Of a DNA stretch of 56,624 bases, positions 47,541 through 56,347 are shown one piece after another; the first letter of the stretch is position 1; every line of letters starts with the position of its first letter. This DNA comes from Nocardiopsis sp. MG754419 (GTDB taxonomy: Bacteria; Actinomycetota; Actinomycetes; Streptosporangiales; Streptosporangiaceae), in the NCBI RefSeq assembly GCF_018207095.1, contig NZ_QOCZ01000059.1:1-56624 (forward strand). The letters are read 5' to 3'. A program made the position numbers and the translations under genes. Under the pieces are notes generated by a model, which saw only the letters and a list, made by a program, of their open reading frames with translations, was not told where the DNA came from and searched no databases.

Positions 47541-48745
47541 GCACCGACGTCCCCGGCACCGTCCTGGTCGACGGCATCGCCACCCTGGTCACCAACGACC
47601 CCTCCCTCGGGTCGGGGCCGCTCGGTGAGATCGCCGACGCCGCCCTGGTCCTGGAGGGCGACCGCGTCGCCTGGGCGGGACCGAGCGCCGCCGCGCCCGC
47701 CGCCGACGTGCGGATCGACGCCGACGGACGCTGCGTCGTCCCCGGTTTCGTGGACAGCCACTCCCACATCGTCTTCGCCGGGGACCGCAGCCGTGAGTTC
47801 GCCGCCCGGATGAGCGGCACCCCCTACTCCGCGGGCGGGATCCGCACCACCGTCGCCGCCACCCGCGCCGCCTCCGACACCGTGCTCCTGGACGGAGCGC
47901 GCCGCTTCGTCCGTGAGGCCCACGCCCAGGGCACCACCACCCTGGAGGTCAAGTCGGGGTACGGGCTCACCGTCGACGACGAGCGTCGCTGCCTGGAGGT
48001 GGCCGGACGCGTCACCGACGAGGTCACCTACCTGGGCGCCCACGTGGTCGCCCCCGAGTACGCCGACGACCCGGGCGGCTACGTCGACCTCGTCACCGGG
48101 GCCATGCTGGACGCGTGCGCCCCGCACGCCCGCTGGGTGGACGTGTTCTGCGAACGGGGCGCCTTCGACGAGGACGCCTCGCGCCGTGTGCTCACAGCCG
48201 GCATGGAGCGGGGACTGCTGCCCCGCGTGCACGGCAACCAACTGGGGGAGGGGCCGGGGGTGCGCCTGGCCGTGGAGTTGGGCGCCGCGTCGGTCGACCA
48301 CTGCACCTACCTGACCAGCGAGGACGTGGACGCTCTGGCACAGGCGGCAGGCCGCCCCGACCCCACGGTGGCCACGCTTCTGCCGGGCGTGGACTTCTCC
48401 ACCCGGCAGCCCTACCCGAACGCACGCGCGCTCATCGACGCCGGAGCGGTGGTGGCCCTGGCCAGCGACTGCAACCCGGGGTCGTGCTTCACCTCCAGCC
48501 TGGCCTTCTGCATCGCCGTGGCCGTCCGCGACATGGAGATGACCCCGGACGAGGCGGTGTGGGCGGCCACCAAGGGAGGGGCCCTGGCCCTGCGCCGCAC
48601 CGACGTGGGCCACCTGGCCCCCGGTGCCCGCGCCGACCTCACCCTGCTGGACGCCCCCAACCACCTCTACCTGGCCTACCGGCCGGGCGTCCCGCAGGTC
48701 GCGGCGGTGTGGAAGGACGGTGCGCTCGTCGCCGGTCGTCCCTAG
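47537..48745 (+). CDS. hutI: imidazolonepropionase
   Basis: 402 aa. Opens the imidazolone ring of 4-imidazolone-5-propanoate to give N-formimidoyl-L-glutamate. Metal/active-site motifs: [19 protein letters not shown] (HxH), [13 protein letters not shown], the His in [17 protein letters not shown], and the late [11 protein letters not shown] (Asp). GTG start overlaps the hutF stop. Last gene of the operon; no terminator with a U-tract is visible downstream. Confidence 0.96.
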   Translation: MSTDVPGTVLVDGIATLVTNDPSLGSGPLGEIADAALVLEGDRVAWAGPSAAAPAADVRIDADGRCVVPGFVDSHSHIVFAGDRSREFAARMSGTPYSAGGIRTTVAATRAASDTVLLDGARRFVREAHAQGTTTLEVKSGYGLTVDDERRCLEVAGRVTDEVTYLGAHVVAPEYADDPGGYVDLVTGAMLDACAPHARWVDVFCERGAFDEDASRRVLTAGMERGLLPRVHGNQLGEGPGVRLAVELGAASVDHCTYLTSEDVDALAQAAGRPDPTVATLLPGVDFSTRQPYPNARALIDAGAVVALASDCNPGSCFTSSLAFCIAVAVRDMEMTPDEAVWAATKGGALALRRTDVGHLAPGARADLTLLDAPNHLYLAYRPGVPQVAAVWKDGALVAGRP

Positions 48746-48936
48746 GGCGTGTTGTGGGGCCCGCCGGCCCGCGGAACATCCCGCGTGGGTGCGGGGATCC
48801 GTGTGCTCTCGGAACCTCCATCGACATCCGTGCGCAAGAACACGGACGGTTCCCTCGGACGCAGCGTGAACTCAACGGGCGGTTGATCTCGCGGAAACCT
48901 TCGGCCCCCACAGTGGGAACCACGTCGGTGCGCGAA

Positions 48937-48972
48937 CCTCCGCCGCGACACAGCGCGGTGGTGCGGCGGAGG
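48937..48972 (+). repeat. leader hairpin upstream of the ACT-GNAT gene
   Basis: CCTCCGCCGC and GCGGCGGAGG pair perfectly over ten bases (16-base loop) and end 26 bp before the GTG at 48999. It may terminate hut read-through or shape the leader of the next mRNA. Confidence 0.5.
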
Positions 48973-48998
48973 GAGCACCCACACCCAGGGGGTCGCCC

Positions 48999-50078
48999 GT
49001 GAGTCTGTGGCGTGTACGAACGGTGGTCGAGGATCGCCCGGGTGGTCTTCGCGGGGTCGTGGAGGCGCTCGCCGCCCAGGGCGGCGACATCGTGGGTCTG
49101 AGCATCCACACCGACGTGTCCGGCGTGGTGGACGAGTTCGTGGTGGACCTGCCCGGCGACCACGGTGCCGCGCTGCGGGCGCTGTCCGACCTCCATCCGA
49201 ACGGCTCCGTGACGGCCGTGCCCGCGGGCAGGCGCGAGGTCGGCGACGACGTCACCCGAGCCCTGCTGCTCACCGCCCGGCTGCGCGCCCATCCCAACCG
49301 CCTGCCGGACGCCCTGGCCGAACTGTTGCGGGCCGACGAGGCCCGCTGGACCAACCTCACCGCCCGGGACGTGGATCGCGACACCGTGATGCTGGTGCCG
49401 GTGGGGCCGCTGCGCGGGGTCCTGGTCCGCCGGGCCTCCCACCCCTTCACCTGGACCGAGACGAGTCGCGCGGACGCTCTGGTGCGTTCGGTCATGCCCT
49501 CCACCGGCCCCGTGCCCACCGACCGCGTGGTGCGCACCGAGGACGGGCGGGAGCTGTCCCTGCGGCAGGTGACGGAGAGCGACGCCGCGGCCCTGCGCGA
49601 TCTGCACCGCCGCTGTTCGCCCCGGACGATGCGCGACCGCTACCTCGCGGGGATCCGCGCGTTGTCCCCGCGGATGGCGCGGGTGTTCTGCGACCCCGAG
49701 CGCGGTCTCACCCTGGCGGTGCGACCCGAGGGCGAGGACGCGCCCGTGGCGCTGGCCCACCTGATGTACACCCTGGACCCGGGGGTCGGCGAGATCGCCT
49801 TCCTGGTGGAGGACTCCTGGCAGGGCCGGGGCGTGGGCACCGCGCTGGTGCGGGCGCTCACGGTCATCGCCGCCGACTGGGGGCTCGCCGAGGTGCGGGC
49901 CGAGACCACACTGGCCAACACCGGGATGCTGCGGATCATGCGGCGGTTCGGCGCCGCGATCCGGACCCAGGCGGGCGTCTACGTGCACGCGCGACTGCCG
50001 GTCGCGGAGGCGATCCAGGCCGGACTGGCGGACCGGAACCACGGCGGCCGCTCGGTCCGCCGTCGAGGGGCCGACTGA
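48999..50078 (+). CDS. ACT-domain GNAT protein acetyltransferase
   Basis: 359 aa. N-terminal ACT domain (residues about 3-70: RVRTVVEDRPGGLRGVVEALAAQGGDIVGLSIH), a linker, then a GNAT domain from about 185 (RQVTESDAAALRDLHRRCSPRTMRDRY; the acetyl-CoA loop EDSWQGRGVGTALVRALTVIA; TTLANTGMLRIMRRFG). This order matches the actinobacterial amino-acid-responsive acetyltransferases (AAPatA group), in which amino acids bound to ACT modulate Lys acetylation of acyl-CoA synthetases. It follows the hut operon and precedes an acetate-transport pair, which fits a link between amino acids and acetate metabolism. GTG start with GGGGG upstream. Confidence 0.85.
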   Translation: MSLWRVRTVVEDRPGGLRGVVEALAAQGGDIVGLSIHTDVSGVVDEFVVDLPGDHGAALRALSDLHPNGSVTAVPAGRREVGDDVTRALLLTARLRAHPNRLPDALAELLRADEARWTNLTARDVDRDTVMLVPVGPLRGVLVRRASHPFTWTETSRADALVRSVMPSTGPVPTDRVVRTEDGRELSLRQVTESDAAALRDLHRRCSPRTMRDRYLAGIRALSPRMARVFCDPERGLTLAVRPEGEDAPVALAHLMYTLDPGVGEIAFLVEDSWQGRGVGTALVRALTVIAADWGLAEVRAETTLANTGMLRIMRRFGAAIRTQAGVYVHARLPVAEAIQAGLADRNHGGRSVRRRGAD

Positions 50079-50113
50079 GGTCCCTGCCGCCCCGCGAGGG
50101 GCGGACACGAACG

Positions 50114-50151
50114 CGGGGGTCGGCGGCCACTGGGGGTGTCGCCGACCCCCG
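50114..50151. terminator. bidirectional terminator hairpin
   Basis: CGGGGGTCGGCG and CGCCGACCCCCG form a perfect 12-bp stem with a 14-base loop between the ACT-GNAT gene and the convergent Lsr2-like gene. No U-tract. Confidence 0.7.
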
Positions 50152-50206
50152 TCTCGCCATTGACGCGATGAGGCCGTCTTCCCGCCGTCAGGCGACGGGG
50201 AACGTC

Positions 50207-50473
50207 CTACTCGTCGTCGCCGTCGGCGCTGTCGTTCTCGGGCCGGTCGTCCTGGGCCGGAGTGGCCTTCTTGGCACGGCGCTTCTTCACCGGACGCGAG
50301 TAGTCGACCAGGGGCTCGACCCGCGTCTCGTGCTCCTTGAAGCACTCCTCGCAGGCGTCGACCTCACGGACGGCGCCCTCCCAGGCGAACTGGATGACCT
50401 CAGAGGCCTCGACCTTCTCCTCGCGGACGGCGTGGGGGTCGCAGTACTTGCGCGTGAAGACCTCGGTGACCAC
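50207..50473 (-). CDS. Lsr2-N-terminal-like protein with putative zinc-binding cysteines
   Basis: 88 aa from GTG 50473, chosen because GAAGGGAA lies ten bases upstream; the longer frame to 50524 lacks a binding site and runs into the promoter. The core ASEVIQFAWEGAVREVDACEECFKEH resembles the Lsr2 dimerisation domain (V-x-F-x-x-D/E-G-x-x-x-E-I/V-D). A CDPH and a CEEC motif flank it and could bind zinc. The DNA-binding AT-hook half of Lsr2 is absent; instead there is a basic KKRRAKKA patch and an acidic tail. It may modulate Lsr2 or act alone; function unknown. Confidence 0.7.
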   Translation of the reverse strand: MVTEVFTRKYCDPHAVREEKVEASEVIQFAWEGAVREVDACEECFKEHETRVEPLVDYSRPVKKRRAKKATPAQDDRPENDSADGDDE

Positions 50474-50519
50474 GGCGGGGATTTCCCTTCGGTATCGCGT
50501 GAACAGTGCGGACCCCGTA

Positions 50520-50525
50520 ATCATA
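50520..50525 (-). promoter_or_regulatory. -10 element of the Lsr2-like gene
   Basis: On the minus strand TATGAT is 46 bp upstream of the GTG start at 50473. No good -35 is seen at 16-18 bp. It marks the likely transcription start and supports the shorter start codon, since the longer reading frame begins at this element. Confidence 0.45.
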
Positions 50526-50961
50526 CACGTGTACGAACGACGAGACCGGAGTCGATCCGGTGCGCCGGTATGGGTTCGGGGTCGCCCCGAAGCCTAGCGA
50601 AGACGGAGGGGTCTCCGCGCCGTGCGGAGGGTCGCGCGCCTCCGATGACCTGCCCCTCCTGAGCGGCGCGCGGCGACGCGGAGACGCGCCGGATCGGCCC
50701 CGGGCGAAATCGACTCCGGCGTCACGGTGTTCGGAGTTCCTTCCTCTTCCTCCTTTTTCGACGAGCTGTTCGCGGCAACCGATTTGTGTATTTGGTGAAC
50801 ACGGTGCTCGGGCGCTCGTTAGTGTGAACCCCGATCGGAACGAGGTCGGGCGAATCGCGCACATCGACGCGGCGAGAGCCGACCCGTTCCCGCCGGATCC
50901 GGACGACGCCGTGGGGGAGCGGCGCCCGGAAGTCGCACAACGATCGTCGGGGGGACGAGTC
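50526..50961. other. non-coding control region between divergent genes
   Basis: About 435 bp, relatively AT-rich near 50740-50800 with CCTTCCTCTTCCTCC and a CAACCGATTTGTGTATTTGGTGAACACGG segment. TTGGTG (50789) with a TTAGTG about 24 bp later could belong to a promoter for the symporter operon, but the spacing is poor. No coding evidence on either strand. Confidence 0.45.
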
Positions 50962-51405
50962 GTGGTCGAGTACATGGAGGGCACGTCCGGAAGACGTGCG
51001 GAGCACGAGGGGGAGCGCAACGGTCCCGGTGACGGGCCGGTGCGCGCACGCGCCCGAGCCGAGGCCGACATGACGCACACGTGCGAACGCATGTCGGTCG
51101 ATCCGCGTTTCGTGAAACTCCGGCGCCGGTTCGCCGTGCAGTTCTCACTTCTGGTCATCGTCTTCCTGGGCGGTTACCTGACCTATCTCCTCCTTTCCGC
51201 GTACGCCCGGGATTTCATGCGCGTGCAGATCCTCGATTCGATCAATGTCGCCCTGGTTCTGGGAATCGGGCAGTTCCTGCTCACCTTCGTTCTCGCCTGG
51301 GCCTTCGGTCGTTTCTCGGCCCGTTCCCTCGATCCGCTGGCCGAGGAGATCCGCGATCGCGCGTGTGAGGAGGACGCCATCGGCGCACGGGTGGTGAACC
51401 GATGA
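50962..51405 (+). CDS. DUF485 family membrane protein
   Basis: About 147 aa from GTG 50962 (GGGGGACGAG upstream); ATG 51070 is the conservative alternative and the N-terminal 35 residues are then lost. The domain proper runs from VDPRFVKLRRRFAVQFSLLV with two membrane helices (LLVIVFLGGYLTYLLLSAY; NVALVLGIGQFLLTFVLAWAF) and the ending YARF-like GRFSARSLDPLAEEIRDR. DUF485 proteins are obligate neighbours and probable small subunits of ActP-type symporters. Its stop overlaps the symporter ATG. Confidence 0.82.
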   Translation: MVEYMEGTSGRRAEHEGERNGPGDGPVRARARAEADMTHTCERMSVDPRFVKLRRRFAVQFSLLVIVFLGGYLTYLLLSAYARDFMRVQILDSINVALVLGIGQFLLTFVLAWAFGRFSARSLDPLAEEIRDRACEEDAIGARVVNR

Positions 51406-53108
51406 ACGCCTTCACCCTGAGCGAGCTGTTCGACGGACGCTTCGGCGCGGCCCACGCCTGGACCATCGGGCTGTGCGCGCTGTTCGTCCTCGTCACGTTG
51501 GCGATCACCCTTCGGGCCCGGAGCACCACCAAGGGCGCCGTCGACTTCTACGCCGGCGGCCGCGGCTTCTCCAGCACACAGAACGGGCTCGCCCTCACCG
51601 GCGACTACCTGTCGGCCGCGTCCTTCCTCGGTATCGCCGGGATGATCGCGCTCCAGGGCTACGACGGGTTCCTGTACTCCATCGGTTTCCTGGTGGCCTG
51701 GCTGCTGGTGCTGCCCATGGCCCAGCTGATGCGCAACACCGGCCGGTTCACCATGGCCGACCTGCCGGCCTTCCGTATGCGTCGGATGCGGGTCCGTATG
51801 GCCTGCACCGTCTCCACGGTCACGGTGTGCGTGTTCTACCTGGTCGCACAGATGGTCGGCGCGGGCGCCCTGGCGTCGGTGCTCATGGGGCTCCACGACG
51901 GCGGCACCTTCCTCGGGATGGACGCCGACCAGGCCCGCACCGCCGCGATCGTGCTCGTGGGCGTGCTGATGATCGTCTACGTCGTGTGCGGGGGGATGAA
52001 GGCCGCCACCTGGTTGCAGATCGTCAAGGCCGTGCTGTTGTTGGCCGCCACCGGTCTGCTCACCGTCATGGTGCTGGCCCTGTTCTCCTTCGACCCGCGC
52101 GCCCTGCTGTCCGAGGCGGCCGAGGCCAGCGGTCAGGGGCGGGCCTTCCTGGAACCGGGCCTGCGCTTCGGCGTCGAGGTGCCCGGGGAGGCGGCCCGCA
52201 CCTTCTTCAACAAGATGGACCTCATCAGTCTGGGGCTGGCCCTGGTCCTGGGAACCGTGGCCCTGCCGCACATCCTCATGCGCTTCTACACCGTGCCCGA
52301 CGGTCGGGCGGCGCGTTCGTCGGTGAACCGCACCATCGTGATGGTCGGCGCCTTCTACCTGATGACCCTCGCCCTGGGGTTCGGCGCCGCCGCGCTGGTG
52401 GGCGCGGAACGGATCATGTCCCTGGACCCCTCGGGCAACTCGGCGGTACCGATGCTCGCCGAGGAGTTGGGCCGGCTCGCGGCCGGCCCCGTGGGCGGGG
52501 CCGTGCTGCTGGCGCTGATCTCCGCGGTCGCCCTGGCCACCATCCTGGCGGTCATCGCCAGCCTCACCCTGGCCTCCTCGACCTCCATCGCACACGACCT
52601 GTTCGGCCACATTCTCATGTGGGGGCGTCCGCGCGAGTCCCAGGAGGTGAGCGTGGCCCGTTTCGCCGCCTGCCTCGTGGGCGCCGTCTCCATCGCCCTG
52701 GCGGTCCAGGCCCAGGAACAGAACGTCGCCTTCCTGGTCGGTCTGGCCTTCGCGATCGCCGCGGCGGCCAACCTTCCCGTCATCGTGCTCACGCTCTTCT
52801 GGCGTCGCTTCAACACCAGGGGCGTGGAGTGGGGCATCTACGGCGGCCTGTCGGCCACCCTGCTGTTGATGCTCTTCTCCCCGGTGGTGTCCGGCAAGAC
52901 CCACCCGGTCACGGGGGAGAACCTGTCGGTGCTGCCCGCCGGGATCGACATCCAGTTCTTCCCCATGGAGAACCCGGCGTTGGTGGCCGTTCCCCTCGGC
53001 TTCGCCTTCGCCGTCATCGGCAGCCTGCTCTCGCCCGAGCGCAACAACGCCCGCTTCACCGAACTCCGGGTGCGTTCGCTCACCGGTTGGGGCGTCGACC
53101 GGGGTTAG
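51402..53108 (+). CDS. actP: sodium:solute symporter, ActP/acetate permease type
   Basis: 568 aa with about 13-14 membrane helices. Motifs of the SSS family: DFYAGGRGFSSTQNGLALTGDYLSAASFLGIAG (helix 1, Na+ and substrate site), GFLVAWLLVLPMAQLMRNTGRFTMADL, GGMKAATWLQIVKAVLLL, LGTVALPHILMRFYTVPDG and ALATILAVIASLTLASSTSIAHDLF. Closest in pattern to cation/acetate (and monocarboxylate) symporters. Coupled to DUF485 by an ATGA overlap. Transports acetate, pyruvate or related acids; exact substrate unknown. Confidence 0.88.
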   Translation: MNAFTLSELFDGRFGAAHAWTIGLCALFVLVTLAITLRARSTTKGAVDFYAGGRGFSSTQNGLALTGDYLSAASFLGIAGMIALQGYDGFLYSIGFLVAWLLVLPMAQLMRNTGRFTMADLPAFRMRRMRVRMACTVSTVTVCVFYLVAQMVGAGALASVLMGLHDGGTFLGMDADQARTAAIVLVGVLMIVYVVCGGMKAATWLQIVKAVLLLAATGLLTVMVLALFSFDPRALLSEAAEASGQGRAFLEPGLRFGVEVPGEAARTFFNKMDLISLGLALVLGTVALPHILMRFYTVPDGRAARSSVNRTIVMVGAFYLMTLALGFGAAALVGAERIMSLDPSGNSAVPMLAEELGRLAAGPVGGAVLLALISAVALATILAVIASLTLASSTSIAHDLFGHILMWGRPRESQEVSVARFAACLVGAVSIALAVQAQEQNVAFLVGLAFAIAAAANLPVIVLTLFWRRFNTRGVEWGIYGGLSATLLLMLFSPVVSGKTHPVTGENLSVLPAGIDIQFFPMENPALVAVPLGFAFAVIGSLLSPERNNARFTELRVRSLTGWGVDRG

Positions 53109-53234
53109 ACGGTGTCGTTCGCCTCGGCCGACGGTCGAGCCCTGCCGCGGCGCGGGACCGACACCACCGGTGCGGTACCCGCGACGGGGCCGTCGGACAC
53201 GCACGGGCGGTCCCGGCCACGGGCGGGGGCGGTC

Positions 53235-54311
53235 TCAGGTCCGGTGGGGGCGGGCGTTCTCCATGGACACGGCGAGTTCGTCCAACAGACCCGGCAGGGC
53301 GGGCAGCGCCCGCGCCGTCCGCGCCCAGGAACGCTCGACCTCGGCCACCCACGCCTCCACCGACATCTCCTGCGAACGGCGTAGCGAGCGCAGCAGGGCC
53401 CAGGCGGCGACGGCCACCAACGGGCGGGCGAGCCCGCGGCCGCGCACCTCCAGCGAGGTGGCGACCGACCACCGGCCGTTCGGTCCGGGCGACGGCAGTG
53501 CCTCGCCGACGGCGCGCACCAGGGGATGCCTCACCTCGAACCGGGCGGGGGCGGGGCCCTCGGTCCCCGACAGCCGCGCGTACCACCCGGGTAGGTCGAT
53601 GTGGGCGCTCACCTCCACCCGCAGTAGGGAGGAGTCCTTCCCGAGGAGGCCCACCGGTGTCGGGAAGCGCATCCGGCCCCGCGCCGTCAGGGTCCGGGCG
53701 GCCCGGTCGTGCGTCACGGTGCCACGCGTCACCGGGTCCTCGAAACCGGTCGCCTCGGGGTCCTCGCGCATGGCGAAGTCGACCGTGCAGTCGCCCTCGG
53801 GCTCCCAGGAGGTCAGGGCCAGGTCCGTGCCCACCCACCCCTCGGCGCCCTCGGAGAAGGCGGGCGTCCCGTCCTCGTCGACCGTGCTGAGGAGGTAGTG
53901 GGCGCCTGGTGTCAGGTGCTCGCCCGACACCAGGCGCAGGGAACTCTCGGTGTCCATGAGGCGCAGCTCCAGGGAGCGCTCCTCGACGGAGACCTCGGTC
54001 TCGGTGCTCGGGCGCCCGTGCTCGGCCACCTGGGCGGCGCGTTGCCGCTCCAGCTCCCGCAACTCCTCCGCGAGGCGTTCGGCCCGGGCGCCGCGCTGCT
54101 CCTCCTGCTCCCTCCGCGCCTGCGGATCGACCACACCGAGTTCCTCGGCTCGCCGCTCCAACCGCTCCAGCTCCGCCTCGTCGGGGACCACCAGCACCCC
54201 GGCGTCGTCGAACCGTGCGCTGCGCAGGACCCGGTGCACACCGTCGACCGCGTCGACGACGTCCTCACGTTCCCACGCGTCCAGGTCCAGGGTGTGGCTC
54301 AGGCGGGGCAT
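53235..54311 (-). CDS. uncharacterised protein with N-terminal coiled coil
   Basis: 358 aa, GGAGGGG right before ATG 54311. Begins MPRLSHTLDLDAWEREDVVD; residues about 45-95 are a charged coiled coil (ELERLERRAEELGVV, RAERLAEELRELERQRAAQ). The C-terminal two thirds are beta-rich and may be a lipid-binding barrel-like domain (RLVSGEHLTPGAHYLLSTVDEDG, RGRMRFPTPVGLLGKDSSLLRVEVS), ending in a helix. No signal or transmembrane segment. I do not recognise the family. It converges on the symporter gene. Confidence 0.75.
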   Translation of the reverse strand: MPRLSHTLDLDAWEREDVVDAVDGVHRVLRSARFDDAGVLVVPDEAELERLERRAEELGVVDPQARREQEEQRGARAERLAEELRELERQRAAQVAEHGRPSTETEVSVEERSLELRLMDTESSLRLVSGEHLTPGAHYLLSTVDEDGTPAFSEGAEGWVGTDLALTSWEPEGDCTVDFAMREDPEATGFEDPVTRGTVTHDRAARTLTARGRMRFPTPVGLLGKDSSLLRVEVSAHIDLPGWYARLSGTEGPAPARFEVRHPLVRAVGEALPSPGPNGRWSVATSLEVRGRGLARPLVAVAAWALLRSLRRSQEMSVEAWVAEVERSWARTARALPALPGLLDELAVSMENARPHRT

Positions 54312-54447
54312 GTCCCCTCCGCTTCGGCTGGTGGATCGGTGCGGGCCCGCTCATTGTGGTCTCCGGAGGCGGCGGTGGACAAGTTCGGGGCGGACACGGA
54401 AGGGGCACGGGTGCCCGAGCGCGCGTCGGGCGGGCACCATAGGGGCC

Positions 54448-54990
54448 ATGACGAGACTCATCGTGCTGTTGCGCGGGATCAACGTCGGGGGTCACCGGAA
54501 GGTGGGCATGGCGGATCTGCGCGCGCTGCTGTCCGGGCTCGGCTACACCGACGTGGCCACCTACGTCCAGAGCGGCAACGCCGTCCTCACTGCCCCGGAG
54601 GGGATGGCGGCCGCACCCGAGGACGCGGCCGCGCGGATCCGCACGGCGATCGCCGAGGCGTGGGGCCTGGACGTGGGCATCGTGGTGCGCACCGTCGAAC
54701 GGTGGCGTGCCACGGTGGCGGACAACCCCCTGGAGGTACCGGACCCCGCCCGCTTCCTGGTGCTGTTCGCCGCCGATCCCATCGACCCCGACGTGCTCGC
54801 CGACGTGGACCCCGCCGACCGACCGGACGAGGTCGTCGCGCTGGGGCCGGATGTGGCCTACACCCGTCACCGTGACGGTCTCCGGTACGCCAAGTACCCG
54901 GACCTGCTGGCCAGGCGCCTGCCGGGCGTCACCACCGGGCGCAACTGGCGCACGGTCCTGCGCCTGCTGGAGATGGCCGAGGACGGCTGA
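54448..54990 (+). CDS. DUF1697 family protein
   Basis: 180 aa, AGGGG before ATG 54448. The family start TRLIVLLRGINVGGHRKVGMADLRALLSGLGYTDVATYVQSGNAV is complete, followed by the second half with ADNPLEVPDPARFLVLF and the ending KYPDLLARRLPGVTTGRNWRTVLRLLEMA. Widely distributed small protein of unknown function. It lies 93 bp upstream of the Cas6-like gene but is not known to be CRISPR-associated. Confidence 0.9.
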   Translation: MTRLIVLLRGINVGGHRKVGMADLRALLSGLGYTDVATYVQSGNAVLTAPEGMAAAPEDAAARIRTAIAEAWGLDVGIVVRTVERWRATVADNPLEVPDPARFLVLFAADPIDPDVLADVDPADRPDEVVALGPDVAYTRHRDGLRYAKYPDLLARRLPGVTTGRNWRTVLRLLEMAEDG

Positions 54991-55083
54991 GGTCCGGGTG
55001 AGGGCGCGGACTGTCCGAGAGATGTATCCGGTGAGAGCGCGGCGGGCGACCGTCGTCACGACCACGGAAGAGGGGTGGGGTCG

Positions 55084-56034
55084 GTGCCCAGGCGGTGGAC
55101 CGTGATCCTGAGGGACCGGGCGGACGCGGCGCGCCCGATCCGGCCGGAGGACTGCCACGGGCTGCTCAACCACTGGTGGCCGCAGTCCGATCGCGAACAC
55201 ACCGCGGCCAAGCGCTGGGCGATGCACGGGTGGCCCCGCCCCCTGGGGGACCGGCTCCACCACTGGACCCTCACCTGGCTGGACGACGTGACGCCCCCGG
55301 CCCTGGACCCGGTCGACCTGGTCGGCGTCCCCCAGCGCATCGGAGACCACCTCCTGGAGCCGCTGTCGGTCACGCCGACCTTCGACCGCACCTACACCGA
55401 GATGCTCACCGGGGAACAGGGCCGGTCCCGGGTACGGACGGCCGAACTGCGTGCCCTGACCCCGGTGGTGACCACCATCCGCGACACCACGGGTGAGCGC
55501 ATCCCGCACATCTGGCCCGCCCCCCGACGGCTCTTCGGCGCGGTGCACCGTTCCGGCGGAGGGATCGTCGGCGGCAGTGGCGCGGTGGGCGCGGTGGCCC
55601 GGTTCGCACCGCCGGATCTGGCCGAACCCTGGCTGGAGCGCGCCCTGCCCGCCCTCTCCCTCATCCGGCGTTCCCCACTGCCGGGCGAGGAGGTGCGGCT
55701 GACCGAGCACCACCACGCCGAGAAGCGCACCGTGCTCGGCTGGCTGGGCGGGATGCGCCTGGAACTCACCGCCGCGACACCGAGCCCCACCGACACCTTC
55801 GCCACCCTGTTGGCACTGCTCGAACTCACCGGGATCGGCAAGTACACCGCCCAGGGGTTCGGCATGGTCCGGGTGGACACGGTGACGACCGATCGCACCA
55901 CGGTCGAGGTGCCCGCGCCCCGGGCCGGGCACGGCGCGCATCGGGTCCGGCGGGCCCGCGCCCGAAGGGTGGGCGGCGCGCCCGCCGCCGTCGCGGCCGA
56001 CGCCGAGGAGTTCGGCGGGACCCTGTTCGACTGA
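55084..56034 (+). CDS. cas6: Cas6-like CRISPR pre-crRNA processing endoribonuclease (RAMP)
   Basis: 316 aa from GTG 55084 (GTG 55075 is three codons upstream). Recognised by the C-terminal Gly-rich loop and flanks LLALLELTGIGKYTAQGFGMVRV, with GIGKYTAQGFGMV at residues 250-262, the RAMP/Cas6 signature, and by the tandem ferredoxin-like layout with WPAPRRLFGAV in the middle. His residues at 30, 39 and 48 are in the position of the catalytic His of Cas6. Cas6 cuts repeat RNA to make crRNA for type I or III systems. No array, Cas1/2 or effector genes are seen within the window, so it is an orphan or the left end of a locus beyond 56.6 kb. A hairpin terminator follows. Confidence in the family is good but not certain. 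Confidence 0.75.
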   Translation: MPRRWTVILRDRADAARPIRPEDCHGLLNHWWPQSDREHTAAKRWAMHGWPRPLGDRLHHWTLTWLDDVTPPALDPVDLVGVPQRIGDHLLEPLSVTPTFDRTYTEMLTGEQGRSRVRTAELRALTPVVTTIRDTTGERIPHIWPAPRRLFGAVHRSGGGIVGGSGAVGAVARFAPPDLAEPWLERALPALSLIRRSPLPGEEVRLTEHHHAEKRTVLGWLGGMRLELTAATPSPTDTFATLLALLELTGIGKYTAQGFGMVRVDTVTTDRTTVEVPAPRAGHGAHRVRRARARRVGGAPAAVAADAEEFGGTLFD

Positions 56035-56114
56035 CCCCCAGACCGCCGGTTCCCGCCCGAGGACGGAGGGCGGGGGCCGGTGTGGACCGCGGCGGCACCA
56101 CCGCCGTCGCAGGA

Positions 56115-56150
56115 GTCGGCTCCCACCCGGTGGACGGGGTGGGAGCCGAC
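56115..56150. terminator. terminator after cas6
   Basis: GTCGGCTCCCACCC and GGGTGGGAGCCGAC pair perfectly over 14 bases with an eight-base loop. It lies between the Cas6-like gene and the convergent small ORF, 81 bp after the cas6 stop. Confidence 0.72.
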
Positions 56151-56164
56151 CGTGCTCGCGGGTC

Positions 56165-56347
56165 TCACACCCGCCCCTCGCGGGGGGTCGTGCCCGGTCC
56201 GGTGCCGCGTTCCCTCAGATCACGGGCGAGTCCCCGCAGATGCGGTACCAGGTCCTCCGGCGTCAGGTCGGGGCCGGAGCGTTCGGCTGTGGAGGAGCGT
56301 TCGCGCCCGGACGATCCGAACGGTTCGCGGGGGTGCGGGATCGGCAT
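56165..56347 (-). CDS. small hypothetical protein
   Basis: A 60-aa ORF from ATG 56347, beginning MPIPHPREPFGSSGRERSS and with a helical second half (TPEDLVPHLRGLARDLRERG). GAGAAAGG on the minus strand is seven bases before the start. Charged and soluble, no motif known to me. It converges on the cas6 terminator. The longer open frame upstream (to 56620) has no coding character. Confidence 0.5.
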   Translation of the reverse strand: MPIPHPREPFGSSGRERSSTAERSGPDLTPEDLVPHLRGLARDLRERGTGPGTTPREGRV

